Origin: Pseudovibrio sp. Tun.PSC04-5.I4
GTDB taxonomy: Bacteria; Pseudomonadota; Alphaproteobacteria; Rhizobiales; Stappiaceae
DNA length: 64,000 nt
NCBI RefSeq assembly: GCF_900104145.1
Contig: NZ_FNLB01000006.1
Location: 951,001 to 1,015,000 of the forward strand
Reading direction: 5' to 3'
Shown in pieces: positions 26,711-34,779 of the stretch (position 1 is its first letter; each line of letters starts with the position of its first letter). A program made the position numbers and the translations under genes. A model generated the notes under the pieces. It searched no databases, was not told the origin of the DNA, and saw only the letters and a program-made list of their open reading frames with translations.

Positions 26711-27287
26711 ATATTCAGATTGAAGTAGGTGAGGCAATCGCCTCAAGTTCTTGTGTAACGTGTATTCTGGTGCACGCTACCAACTAGTGCTTTGATAGTG
26801 CTGTGGGAAACTCCTCTATCACACCGTTTTCACCTTAAGGTATAATTACCTAAGGACGGAGTTGTGGTAGTAATATCTACGTAATTTTAGGTAATTAAAA
26901 ATGAATAATACAACCTGAGATGGACGAACTAGGTATTCATGCCAATTAGACATAGCTTTGGAAATTTTTAATTATTTCGGAAGTCATAAACGAAACTAAA
27001 TACCTTAAAATCAACCTCTGAAGAATTAATCGCATTAAAGGTGTGAAACTGCGAAAACAGAATGCGTTGAGGGTGAGTAATCTCGTCGCGGAATAGCGAT
27101 CATGCTTTCTGGCACAATCGAACTCGTAGGTGCCGTTGCCTCCGTAAAAAGGAACTGCACGTTGAGGCGATATTACCGTATTTCCCCGCGTTTAGAGGTT
27201 ATTTTCTCAGAACGTAAAACCTGAATTTACAGAAACAAGCAGTGCGTAAGAACAACTGAACAAGCATAAAACGGAATGAGAATATCA
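26711..27287. promoter_or_regulatory. Long leader of the dpp operon with dyad elements
   Basis: This 577-base stretch holds no convincing gene. TAATTACCTAA (26843-26853) recurs as an exact 11-base inverted copy, TTAGGTAATTA, at 26887-26897, centres 44 bases apart, close to four helical turns. The first box lies in a larger imperfect dyad (26833-26855; arms CCTTAAGGTA and TACCTAAGG) that also contains TATAAT at 26841-26846. If transcription starts near there, the dppA leader is over 400 bases long. Operator function is inferred. Confidence 0.4.
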
Positions 27288-28877
27288 ATGTCCCTGAAAA
27301 AAAGTCTCTTGCTTGGTGGTAGCCTGTTCGCAGCAGTAATCGTTGCGGGACCAGTTATGGCAAAAACTCTCGTATATTGCTCCGAAGGGTCGCCTGAGGG
27401 CTTTACTCCAGCGCTTTATACGTCTGGTACTACATTTGATGCCAGCTCCCGCCAGATCTTCAACAAGCTCGTTGAATTTAAACCTGGCACCACAGAAGTT
27501 GCTCCCGCACTTGCTGAAAGCTGGGAAGTTTCTGAGGATGGAAAAGAATACACATTCTATCTGCGCAAGGGTGTAAAGTTCCACACAACCAAGTGGTTCA
27601 CGCCAACTCGTGACTTGAATGCAGACGATGTGATCTTCTCGTTTGACCGACAGGGCAATAAAGAAAATCCATACCACAGCGTATCTGGCGGTACTTACGA
27701 GTACTTCAACGCGATGGGCATGCCTGACCTGATCGAAAGCATTGAAAAAGTTGACGATTATACCGTCAAGTTTAAGTTGAACCGTCCAGAAGCGCCAATG
27801 ATTGCAAACCTTGCAATGGACTTTGCGTCTATCCAGTCAGCAGAATACGCAGACGCGATGATGGGCAGCAAAGATACGTTCGACCAGAAGCCAGTTGGCA
27901 CTGGTCCTTTCCAGCTTGTTGGCTATCAGAAAGACGCTCTGATCCGTTTCAAAGCGAACCCGAATTACTGGAATGGTAAGGCTCCGCTTGACAACCTTGT
28001 CTTCGCGATTACCCCAGATGCATCAGTTCGTTATCAGAAACTGGCGGCTGGTGAATGTCATGTTATGGCATACCCAAATCCGGCTGATCTGGAAGCAATG
28101 TCAAACGATCCTAAAATCAACCTTCTGCAACAAGAAGGTCTGAATGTTGGCTACATGGCATACAACACCCAGCGGCCACCGTTTGATAATCCCAAGGTTC
28201 GGAAGGCTCTGAACTCTGCGATCAACAAGCAAGCGATTCTGGATACGGTTTTCCAGGGTGTTGGTCAGATCGCCAAAAACCCGATTCCACCGACAATGTG
28301 GTCTTACAACAATGAAATTGTTGATGATCCATACGATCCAGAGGCCGCCAAAGCCGCCCTTGAAGCTGAAGGCGTTAAAGACCTTAAGATGAAGCTGTGG
28401 GCTATGCCTGTACAGCGTCCATACAACCCGAACGCCCGCCGCATGGCTGAAGTTCTTCAGGCTGATTTTGCAAAAGTGGGTGTGGATGTTGAAATCGTAA
28501 CTTATGAATGGGGTGAGTATCTTAAGCGCTCTTCCGACGTAAATCGCGATGGCGCTGTTCTGCTTGGTTGGACTGGTGACAATGGTGACCCGGATAACTT
28601 CCTGGGAGTTCTGCTTTCCTGTGATGCTGTAGGTGGGTCCAACCGCTCACAATGGTGTAACGCTGAGTTCGAAGACCTCATTGCCAAGGCAAAGCTGGTG
28701 ACTGACGTAGATGAACGCGCGAGACTTTATGAGGAAGCTCAGGTAGTGTTTAAACGTGAAGCGCCTTGGGCAACTATTGCGCACTCACTTGTTTCTGAGC
28801 CGATCAGTGTTCGCGTCGAAAATTACAAGATTGACCCGTTTGGTGGTCACTACTTCTATGGTGTTGATCTGAAGTAG
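27288..28877 (+). CDS. dppA: Dipeptide-binding protein DppA, first copy
   Basis: This is the periplasmic solute-binding protein of a dipeptide ABC importer (family 5). The 529-residue product has a signal peptide ending VMA-KTLVYCSEGSPEGF, which matches the mature start of E. coli DppA. The core blocks GTTFDASSRQIFNKLVEF, EVSEDGKEYTFYLRKGVKFH and NADDVIFSFDRQGN follow, then the family 5 signature GTGPFQLVGYQKD. ATG 27288 was chosen by comparison with the paralog at 33025; ATG 27276 is also in frame. A strong terminator separates it from dppB, which would allow more binding protein than membrane components. Confidence 0.94.
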   Translation: MSLKKSLLLGGSLFAAVIVAGPVMAKTLVYCSEGSPEGFTPALYTSGTTFDASSRQIFNKLVEFKPGTTEVAPALAESWEVSEDGKEYTFYLRKGVKFHTTKWFTPTRDLNADDVIFSFDRQGNKENPYHSVSGGTYEYFNAMGMPDLIESIEKVDDYTVKFKLNRPEAPMIANLAMDFASIQSAEYADAMMGSKDTFDQKPVGTGPFQLVGYQKDALIRFKANPNYWNGKAPLDNLVFAITPDASVRYQKLAAGECHVMAYPNPADLEAMSNDPKINLLQQEGLNVGYMAYNTQRPPFDNPKVRKALNSAINKQAILDTVFQGVGQIAKNPIPPTMWSYNNEIVDDPYDPEAAKAALEAEGVKDLKMKLWAMPVQRPYNPNARRMAEVLQADFAKVGVDVEIVTYEWGEYLKRSSDVNRDGAVLLGWTGDNGDPDNFLGVLLSCDAVGGSNRSQWCNAEFEDLIAKAKLVTDVDERARLYEEAQVVFKREAPWATIAHSLVSEPISVRVENYKIDPFGGHYFYGVDLK

Positions 28878-28901
28878 GAATAACTTTCCGCTGGACATTG
28901 T

Positions 28902-28936
28902 GTATCCCGGCGATGTATTCGCCGGGATACTTTTTT
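28902..28936 (+). terminator. Intrinsic terminator between dppA and dppB
   Basis: A perfect 12-bp stem (28902-28913 with 28919-28930), 5-base loop and six T residues. It probably acts as a partial terminator, leaving dppBCDF expressed at a lower level than dppA. Confidence 0.92.
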
Positions 28937-29005
28937 GGAAAAGGTCTTCCATGCCGTAGGTTGCTACTTACGGATAAACAATCCTCTGATTGGTGTGACT
29001 GAAGT

Positions 29006-30016
29006 ATGCTTCGTCTCATATTTAAAAAACTAGGCCTGCTCATCCCAACATTTCTCGGGGTGACTTTGGTCGGGTTCTTCTCAATTCGCCAATTGCCAGG
29101 TGATCCTATTCTGCTTTTGGCAGGGGAACGCGGTGTTAGTCCTGAACGCTATCAGCAACTTCTGGTTCAGTTCGGTTATGATCAACCCGTATGGCAGCAA
29201 TACATTTCCTATTTGGGCAATTTGTTACAAGGTGATCTGGGCACCTCCATCGTTACGAAACAGCCAGTTCTGACTGAATTCATGACGCTGTTTCCGGCGA
29301 CTGTAGAGCTGTCTATCTGTGCAATTATCTTTGCGATTGTCATTGGTTTACCTGCGGGAATTATCGCAGCGGTAAAACGTGGCAAAGCGCTTGATTACTC
29401 CGTAATGACTACCGCATTAGTTGGCTATTCCATGCCAATCTTCTGGTGGGGCCTGCTGCTGATCATCTTTTTCTCAGGAACGTTGGGCTGGACACCGGTA
29501 TCCGGGCGTCTCTCTCTGTTGTTCTGGATTGAACCTGTCACTGGCTTCATGCTGATTGATACCTTGCTCTCTGATGAGCCAGGTGCGTTTACATCTGCAG
29601 TCAGTCACTTGATTCTTCCAACGATTGTTCTGGGAACGATTCCTCTGGCTGTGATCGCGCGCCAGACCCGCTCTGCCATGCTGGAAGTTTTGGATGAAGA
29701 CTATGTACGGACAGCCCGTGCAAAAGGTCTCTCCAGTTTCCGTGTGATTGGTATTCACGCATTACGCAATGCGCTGATTCCCGTCATCACAATCATTGGT
29801 CTTCAGATCGGTGTGATGTTCGCTGGCGCTATTTTGACAGAAACAATTTTCTCTTGGCCTGGCATCGGTAAATGGATGGTCGACAGTATTTTCCGTCGCG
29901 ATTATCCCGCTGTGCAGGGTGGTCTATTGATGATTGCTGCAATCGTCATGATCGTAAACCTGATCGTTGACGTGCTTTACGGCCTCGTAAATCCAAAAAT
30001 CCGGCACACGGAGTAA
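29006..30016 (+). CDS. dppB: Dipeptide ABC permease DppB
   Basis: First inner-membrane permease of the dipeptide importer. The 336-residue product has about six membrane segments, starting with LGLLIPTFLGVTLVGFFSIRQLPGDPILLL, and the EAA-loop signature DEDYVRTARAKGLSSFRVIGIHALRNALIPV near residue 230. The C-terminal block FSWPGIGKWMVDSIFRRDYPAVQGGLLM is diagnostic for the DppB/OppB family. dppC follows 3 bases later. Confidence 0.95.
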   Translation: MLRLIFKKLGLLIPTFLGVTLVGFFSIRQLPGDPILLLAGERGVSPERYQQLLVQFGYDQPVWQQYISYLGNLLQGDLGTSIVTKQPVLTEFMTLFPATVELSICAIIFAIVIGLPAGIIAAVKRGKALDYSVMTTALVGYSMPIFWWGLLLIIFFSGTLGWTPVSGRLSLLFWIEPVTGFMLIDTLLSDEPGAFTSAVSHLILPTIVLGTIPLAVIARQTRSAMLEVLDEDYVRTARAKGLSSFRVIGIHALRNALIPVITIIGLQIGVMFAGAILTETIFSWPGIGKWMVDSIFRRDYPAVQGGLLMIAAIVMIVNLIVDVLYGLVNPKIRHTE

Positions 30017-30019
30017 CTG

Positions 30020-30919
30020 ATGGCTGACGTGACACAAAATTCTGCGCCGGACACACGATTTGAATTGATCGTAAATTTCTGGCGCCACTTCCGCACCAAC
30101 AAGGGTGCGGTGTTTGGGCTTTTCTTCTTCCTAGCCTTAGTCGTTATTGCTGTTCTGGCTCCAATTCTGGCGCCACATTCAGCGATTGAACAGTACCGGG
30201 ATGCTCTGTTGGTTCCACCTGCATGGCAAGAAGGGGGAAGCTGGACCTATGTTTTGGGCACTGATGCAGTGGGCCGCGATGTTCTTTCGCGCCTGATTTA
30301 CGGCAGCCAGATTTCACTTAGTATCGGTGTGATTGTGGTCTCCGTAGCACTGGTTGTTGGCGTCACCCTCGGTCTGGTTGCAGGTACTCTTGGCGGCTGG
30401 GTTGATACAGTTATCATGCGTATCATGGACGTTGTGCTGGCATTTCCATCCTTGCTACTTGCTCTGGTGCTGGTTGCAATCCTTGGTCCATCGCTGGTCA
30501 ATGCGATGATAGCCATTGGTGTCGTCCAGTTGCCCTATTATGTGCGCCTGACAAGGGCCTCGGTTATCTCTGAGATGAGCCGTGAATACGTTATGGCTGC
30601 GCGCGTTTCAGGAGTAGGTACACTGCGCCTGATGTTCGTGACGGTGCTGCCAAACTGTATGGCGCCGCTGATCGTGCAAGCCGCATTGTCCTTTTCTACT
30701 GCAATCCTTGATGCCGCCGCACTTGGTTTTCTTGGCATGGGTGCGCAGCCGCCTCTACCGGAATGGGGTACAATGCTTGCTGAATCTCGTGAGTTCATTT
30801 TGCGCGCACCTTGGGTTGTTACTTTCCCGGGTGTTGCGATCCTGACAACAGTGCTCGCAATTAATTTGATCGGTGATGGACTGCGTGATGCACTCGATCC
30901 CAAGATGAAGAGGAGCTAA
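30020..30919 (+). CDS. dppC: Dipeptide ABC permease DppC
   Basis: Second permease of the importer. The 299-residue product has the N-terminal OppC segment (RTNKGAVFGLFFFLALVVIAVLAPILAPH), the block YVLGTDAVGRDVLSRLIYGSQISLSIG, the EAA loop SREYVMAARVSGVGTLRLMFVTVLPN, and the end LNLIGDGLRDALDPKMK-type tail. About six membrane segments are visible. dppD starts 2 bases after its stop with an AGAGGAG site inside the end of this gene. Confidence 0.95.
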   Translation: MADVTQNSAPDTRFELIVNFWRHFRTNKGAVFGLFFFLALVVIAVLAPILAPHSAIEQYRDALLVPPAWQEGGSWTYVLGTDAVGRDVLSRLIYGSQISLSIGVIVVSVALVVGVTLGLVAGTLGGWVDTVIMRIMDVVLAFPSLLLALVLVAILGPSLVNAMIAIGVVQLPYYVRLTRASVISEMSREYVMAARVSGVGTLRLMFVTVLPNCMAPLIVQAALSFSTAILDAAALGFLGMGAQPPLPEWGTMLAESREFILRAPWVVTFPGVAILTTVLAINLIGDGLRDALDPKMKRS

Positions 30920-30921
30920 GG

Positions 30922-31764
30922 GTGGCCCTTCTTGAAATAGAAAACCTCACAGTCGAATTTGACACGGTTGAGGGACGTTTTCGCGCTTTGGATGGTGTGA
31001 GCTATTCCGTTGATGCGGCAGAAGTTCTCGCGGTTGTCGGCGAAAGTGGCTCCGGAAAGTCCGTTGCCATGCTGGCTGTTATGGGCTTGCTTGCCAATAA
31101 CGGGCACATGTGGGCGGATAAGATGACCTTTGAAGGGCATGATCTTATGAACATGTCCAATAAGCAGCGCCGTAAGTTGATTGGCAAAGACATCTCCATG
31201 ATTTTCCAGGAGCCTGTCGCCAGCCTCAATCCGTGCTTCACAGTTGGTGCTCAGATTGATGAGACCCTAAAAGAGCACACCAGCATGAGCCGCGGTCAGC
31301 GTAAAACCCGCGCGATCGAGCTGTTGGATTCTGTAGGTATGTCTGAGTCCAATAAGGCGTTGAAAAAATACCCGCACCAGATGTCCGGTGGCCAGTGTCA
31401 ACGCGTGATGATCGCGATGGCTATTGCTTGTAAGCCGAAGCTTTTGATTGCGGATGAACCCACAACAGCGCTGGATGTAACCATTCAGAAGCAGATTCTG
31501 GATCTACTGCTCGACCTGCAGCATGAAATCGGCATGGGCTTGATCATGATCACCCACGATATGGCTGTGGTTGCTGAAACCGCTGATCGTGTGATTGTTC
31601 AGTACAAGGGCAAAAAGATGGAGGAGTCAGGTGTTCTGGACCTCTTTGAAAACCCGAAAAGCCCCTACACCAAAGCTCTGCTTTCAGCGCTTCCTGAAAA
31701 CGCAACAGGTGATCGCTTGCCTACGGTCTCCGATTTTCACCTCGGTGATGAAGGAGCTGCATAA
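30922..31764 (+). CDS. dppD: Dipeptide ABC ATPase DppD
   Basis: One of two ATPases of the importer. The 280-residue product has Walker A GESGSGKS (about residue 40), Q-loop in MIFQEPVASLNPCF, ABC signature MSGGQCQRVMIAMA, Walker B LLIADEPTTALDVT and the H-loop MITHDMAVV. The start is GTG with a good ribosome site. It is shorter than typical DppD (about 325), lacking most of the C-terminal oligopeptide/dipeptide extension that follows SPYTKALLSALPE. Its stop overlaps the ATG of dppF. Confidence 0.94.
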   Translation: MALLEIENLTVEFDTVEGRFRALDGVSYSVDAAEVLAVVGESGSGKSVAMLAVMGLLANNGHMWADKMTFEGHDLMNMSNKQRRKLIGKDISMIFQEPVASLNPCFTVGAQIDETLKEHTSMSRGQRKTRAIELLDSVGMSESNKALKKYPHQMSGGQCQRVMIAMAIACKPKLLIADEPTTALDVTIQKQILDLLLDLQHEIGMGLIMITHDMAVVAETADRVIVQYKGKKMEESGVLDLFENPKSPYTKALLSALPENATGDRLPTVSDFHLGDEGAA

Positions 31765-32591
31765 TGGCTGATGATATCATTCTTGAAGCTCGTAATCTGG
31801 TGCGCGAATACCGCTCCAAAGAGGGTCTGTTCGGCAAGGTCAACGTGAACCGTGCGCTGAAAGGGATCAGCTTCAATCTGGAACGGGGCAAAACGCTTGC
31901 TGTGGTTGGTGAAAGTGGGTGCGGTAAATCTACACTTGCTCGCATCCTGACACTGATCGATCCAGCGACCTCTGGCGACTTGCTGGTAGAAGGCAAGAAG
32001 ATCGACATCTCCAAGGAAAAGCTTTCTAAAGAGATGCGTTCCAAGGTCCAGATTGTTTTCCAGAACCCCTACGGCTCGCTCAATCCACGCCAACGTGTTG
32101 GTGACGTGTTGATGGAACCGTTGATGATCAACACGGACATGACACCGGCAGAGCGTCGCGATGCAGCGATGGAAATGCTGGTTAAGGTTGGTCTTGGTCC
32201 TGAGCACTTTAGCCGCTATCCGCACATGTTCTCAGGCGGTCAACGCCAACGTGTCGCGATTGGCCGTGCTTTGGTTCTGAGACCGTCGCTGCTTATTTTG
32301 GATGAGCCCGTTTCAGCTTTGGATCTGTCTGTTCAAGCGCAAATTCTGAACCTGCTGGCAGATCTCCAAGATGAGTTCAACCTCACCTACTTGTTTATCT
32401 CCCACGATTTGTCAGTTGTACGTTACATCGCGGACAAAGTGATGGTGATGTACTTCGGTGAAGTGGTTGAGTATGGCACGCGCGATGAGGTCTTCGGAAA
32501 TCCTCAGCACGAATATACACGTACCTTGTTTAATGCGACTCCACAGGCAGATGTCGCCCATATCAAAGCACGTTTGGCTGCATCAAACTAA
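31764..32591 (+). CDS. dppF: Dipeptide ABC ATPase DppF
   Basis: Second ATPase of the importer. The 275-residue product has Walker A GESGCGKS, the QIVFQNPYGSLNPRQRVG Q-loop region, signature FSGGQRQRVAIGRAL, Walker B LLILDEPVSALDLS and FISHDLSVVRYIADKVMVMYFGEVVE, all typical of DppF/OppF. Like DppD it is short at the C-terminus, ending soon after HEYTRTLFNATP. A terminator follows 26 bases downstream. Confidence 0.94.
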   Translation: MADDIILEARNLVREYRSKEGLFGKVNVNRALKGISFNLERGKTLAVVGESGCGKSTLARILTLIDPATSGDLLVEGKKIDISKEKLSKEMRSKVQIVFQNPYGSLNPRQRVGDVLMEPLMINTDMTPAERRDAAMEMLVKVGLGPEHFSRYPHMFSGGQRQRVAIGRALVLRPSLLILDEPVSALDLSVQAQILNLLADLQDEFNLTYLFISHDLSVVRYIADKVMVMYFGEVVEYGTRDEVFGNPQHEYTRTLFNATPQADVAHIKARLAASN

Positions 32592-32617
32592 GTATCTGTA
32601 ACCATTTAATCTCCAAG

Positions 32618-32648
32618 AAGGCGGTTCCCCTGCGGAATCGCCTTTTTT
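32618..32648 (+). terminator. Intrinsic terminator after dppF
   Basis: An imperfect 11-bp stem (32618-32628 with 32634-32644, one mismatch) followed by a T run. It ends the dppBCDF transcript. Confidence 0.85.
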
Positions 32649-33024
32649 GTTATTTTACCAACTATTTTCCCAGTTCTGTGGAATGTTGAAACAATATATT
32701 TGATTTTTAAGCAATTAAGAGGAGATTTTACCAAAAAATACGTATAAGATAACATCGTTTACAGCTATTGCGCTGTGGGAGTACGCTTGGGAGGGCGACA
32801 ATCACCGCATAAAGGGAGCTTATTAAGGCATCCTGTCTGCGGCTTGTCATTTTCCCAGATTATTCCAGCGGATGCAGCTTTCTTTGAAGGTGCGGGCAAG
32901 CTCTTAGGGGGGCTGAGTCAGTCACGTTGTAAATCCTATTAAAAGGGCTGCGTAAAGCGGCTTCGAATAATTGAGCAAAGGCGTTGGCTTTTGTATTCAC
33001 TTTAGGTGATTGGGGACACGAGAA
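32649..33024. other. Leader of the second dppA, no gene seen
   Basis: About 375 bases without a convincing gene between the dppF terminator and the second dppA. It is AT-rich at its left end. TTTAGGTGATT at 33001-33011 resembles the TTTAGGTAATT box at 26886 upstream of the first dppA (10 of 11 bases), but lies only 13 bases before the start codon and may be chance. I see no further clear structure. Confidence 0.4.
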
Positions 33025-34608
33025 ATGAAAAAATCAATTCTTATGGGCGGTGTATTTGCTACGGTATTGGCGTTTGCTGCGCCGGGCATGGCAAAGACCC
33101 TTGTTTACTGCTCAGAAGGTTCTCCTGAGGGCTTCACACCAGCTCTCTACACAGCAGGCACCACGTTTGATGCATCTTCCCGCCAGCTCTTCAACAAGCT
33201 TGTTGAGTTTGGGCGCGGCACAACAAGCATCGTTCCTGCGCTTGCTGAAAGCTGGGATGTGTCTGAAGATGGTAAGGAATATACGTTCCACCTTCGTAAA
33301 GGCGTGAAATTCCACACCACCAAAAACTTTGCTCCATCTCGCGACTTTAACGCAGATGACGTGATCTTCTCATTCGACCGTTAGGGCAACAAAGAAAACC
33401 CGTACTATGGCGTTTCTGGTGGTACCTATGAGTACTTCAACAGCATGTCCATGCCGGACCTCATTACCGAAATCGTCAAGGTCGACGACTACACCGTGAA
33501 GTTCATTCTGTCTCGCCCAGAAGCCCCGATGATCGCAAACCTTGCGATGGATTTTGCATCCATTCATTCCGCTGAATATGCGGACAAAATGATGGACAAC
33601 AAAGATGCGTTCGACCAGAAACCAGTAGGCACTGGCCCGTTCCAGCTTGTTGGTTACCAAAAAGACGCTGTGATCCGCTATAAAGCCAATCCGGATTACT
33701 GGGCTGGCAAGGCGCCGATTGACAACCTTGTCTTCGCGATTACTCCAGATGCTTCCGTCCGCTATCAGAAGTTGAAAGCTGGCGAATGTCATGTCATGGC
33801 ATATCCAAACCCAGCTGATATTGCAGCAATGAAGGACGATCCAGAGATCAACCTCATGCAGCGTGAAGGTCTGAATGTTGGCTACATGGCCTACAACACT
33901 CAGATGCCTCCGTTTGATAATGTGAAGGTCCGTAAGGCACTTAACTCTGCTATCAACAAACAGGCAATTCTGGATGCAGTGTTTCAGGGTGCTGGTAAAG
34001 CAGCAATCAACCCGATCCCGCCAACCATCTGGTCTTACAAGGCTGATCTGAAGGACGACGCTTACGATCCAGAAGCAGCAAAAGCCGTGCTGGAAGCTGA
34101 AGGCGTTAAAGACCTGAAGATGAAGATCTGGGCAATGCCTGTGCAGCGTCCATACAACCCGAATGCCCGTCGTATGGCAGAAGTTATTCAAGGTGACTTT
34201 GCTAAGATCGGTGTTGACGTGGAAATCGTCACTTACGAATGGGGTGAGTACCTCAAGCGCTCCAAAGACGTAGAGCGGGACGGTGCTGTTCTTCTCGGCT
34301 GGACCGGAGACAATGGTGATCCAGACAACTTCCTCGCGGTTCTTTTAGGGTGTGATGCAGTTGGTGCAGGTAACCGTGCTCAGTGGTGTAATGCTGAGTT
34401 TGAAAGCCTGATCCAGAAAGCGAAAATAACCTCCGGCCAAGCAGAACGTACCAAGCTTTACGAACAGGCTCAGGTTGTATTCAAACGGGAAGCTCCATGG
34501 GCAACCATCGCACACTCATTGGTTTCCGAGCCAGTCTCTGTAAACGTCAAAGACTACAAGGTTGATCCATTCGGTGGTCACATTTTCTACGGCGTTGATC
34601 TGAAGTAA
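33025..34608 (+). pseudogene. DppA paralog interrupted by one amber codon
   Basis: A second dipeptide-binding protein gene, very similar to the first along its whole length. The signal peptide, mature start (KTLVYCSEGSPEGF) and C-terminus (PFGGHIFYGVDLK) are intact. The frame is broken only by TAG at 33382-33384, within FSFDR-stop-GNKENP. The first copy has CAG (Gln) at this site and E. coli DppA also has Gln after FSFDR, so a single C-to-T change explains it. Downstream, the same frame stays open to 34608. The full length would be 527 residues. It may be a fresh pseudogene, a sequencing error or a gene read by suppression. It has its own leader and terminator. Confidence 0.85.
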
Positions 34609-34633
34609 TTCAGAAAGATAGTGCATAGATACG

Positions 34634-34663
34634 AAAAGCCCCGGCATAAGTCGGGGCTTTTTG
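34634..34663 (+). terminator. Intrinsic terminator after the second dppA
   Basis: A 10-bp perfect stem (AAAAGCCCCG at 34634-34643 with CGGGGCTTTT at 34652-34661) and a T-rich tail. Confidence 0.92.
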
Positions 34664-34779
34664 TTTTTCATCTGCATAAAACTGTGCCTAGCCAAATTGT
34701 CAGATGGATCGATGCCCCCTCGATAAAGTAGCATTCGTAAAAATTACAAGATCATTGTGAGCTGAGAGAGTGTGGATTT

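Noticed and set aside
33382..33384. Amber codon read as pyrrolysine or selenocysteine-type recoding
   Set aside because: No pyl genes or recoding signals are visible in the window, the paralog has ordinary Gln, and this lineage is not known for such recoding; mutation or error is simpler.
33370..34191. 273-residue minus-strand open frame inside the second dppA
   Set aside because: It is a shadow of the strongly conserved DppA coding sequence; no ribosome site or family was recognised.
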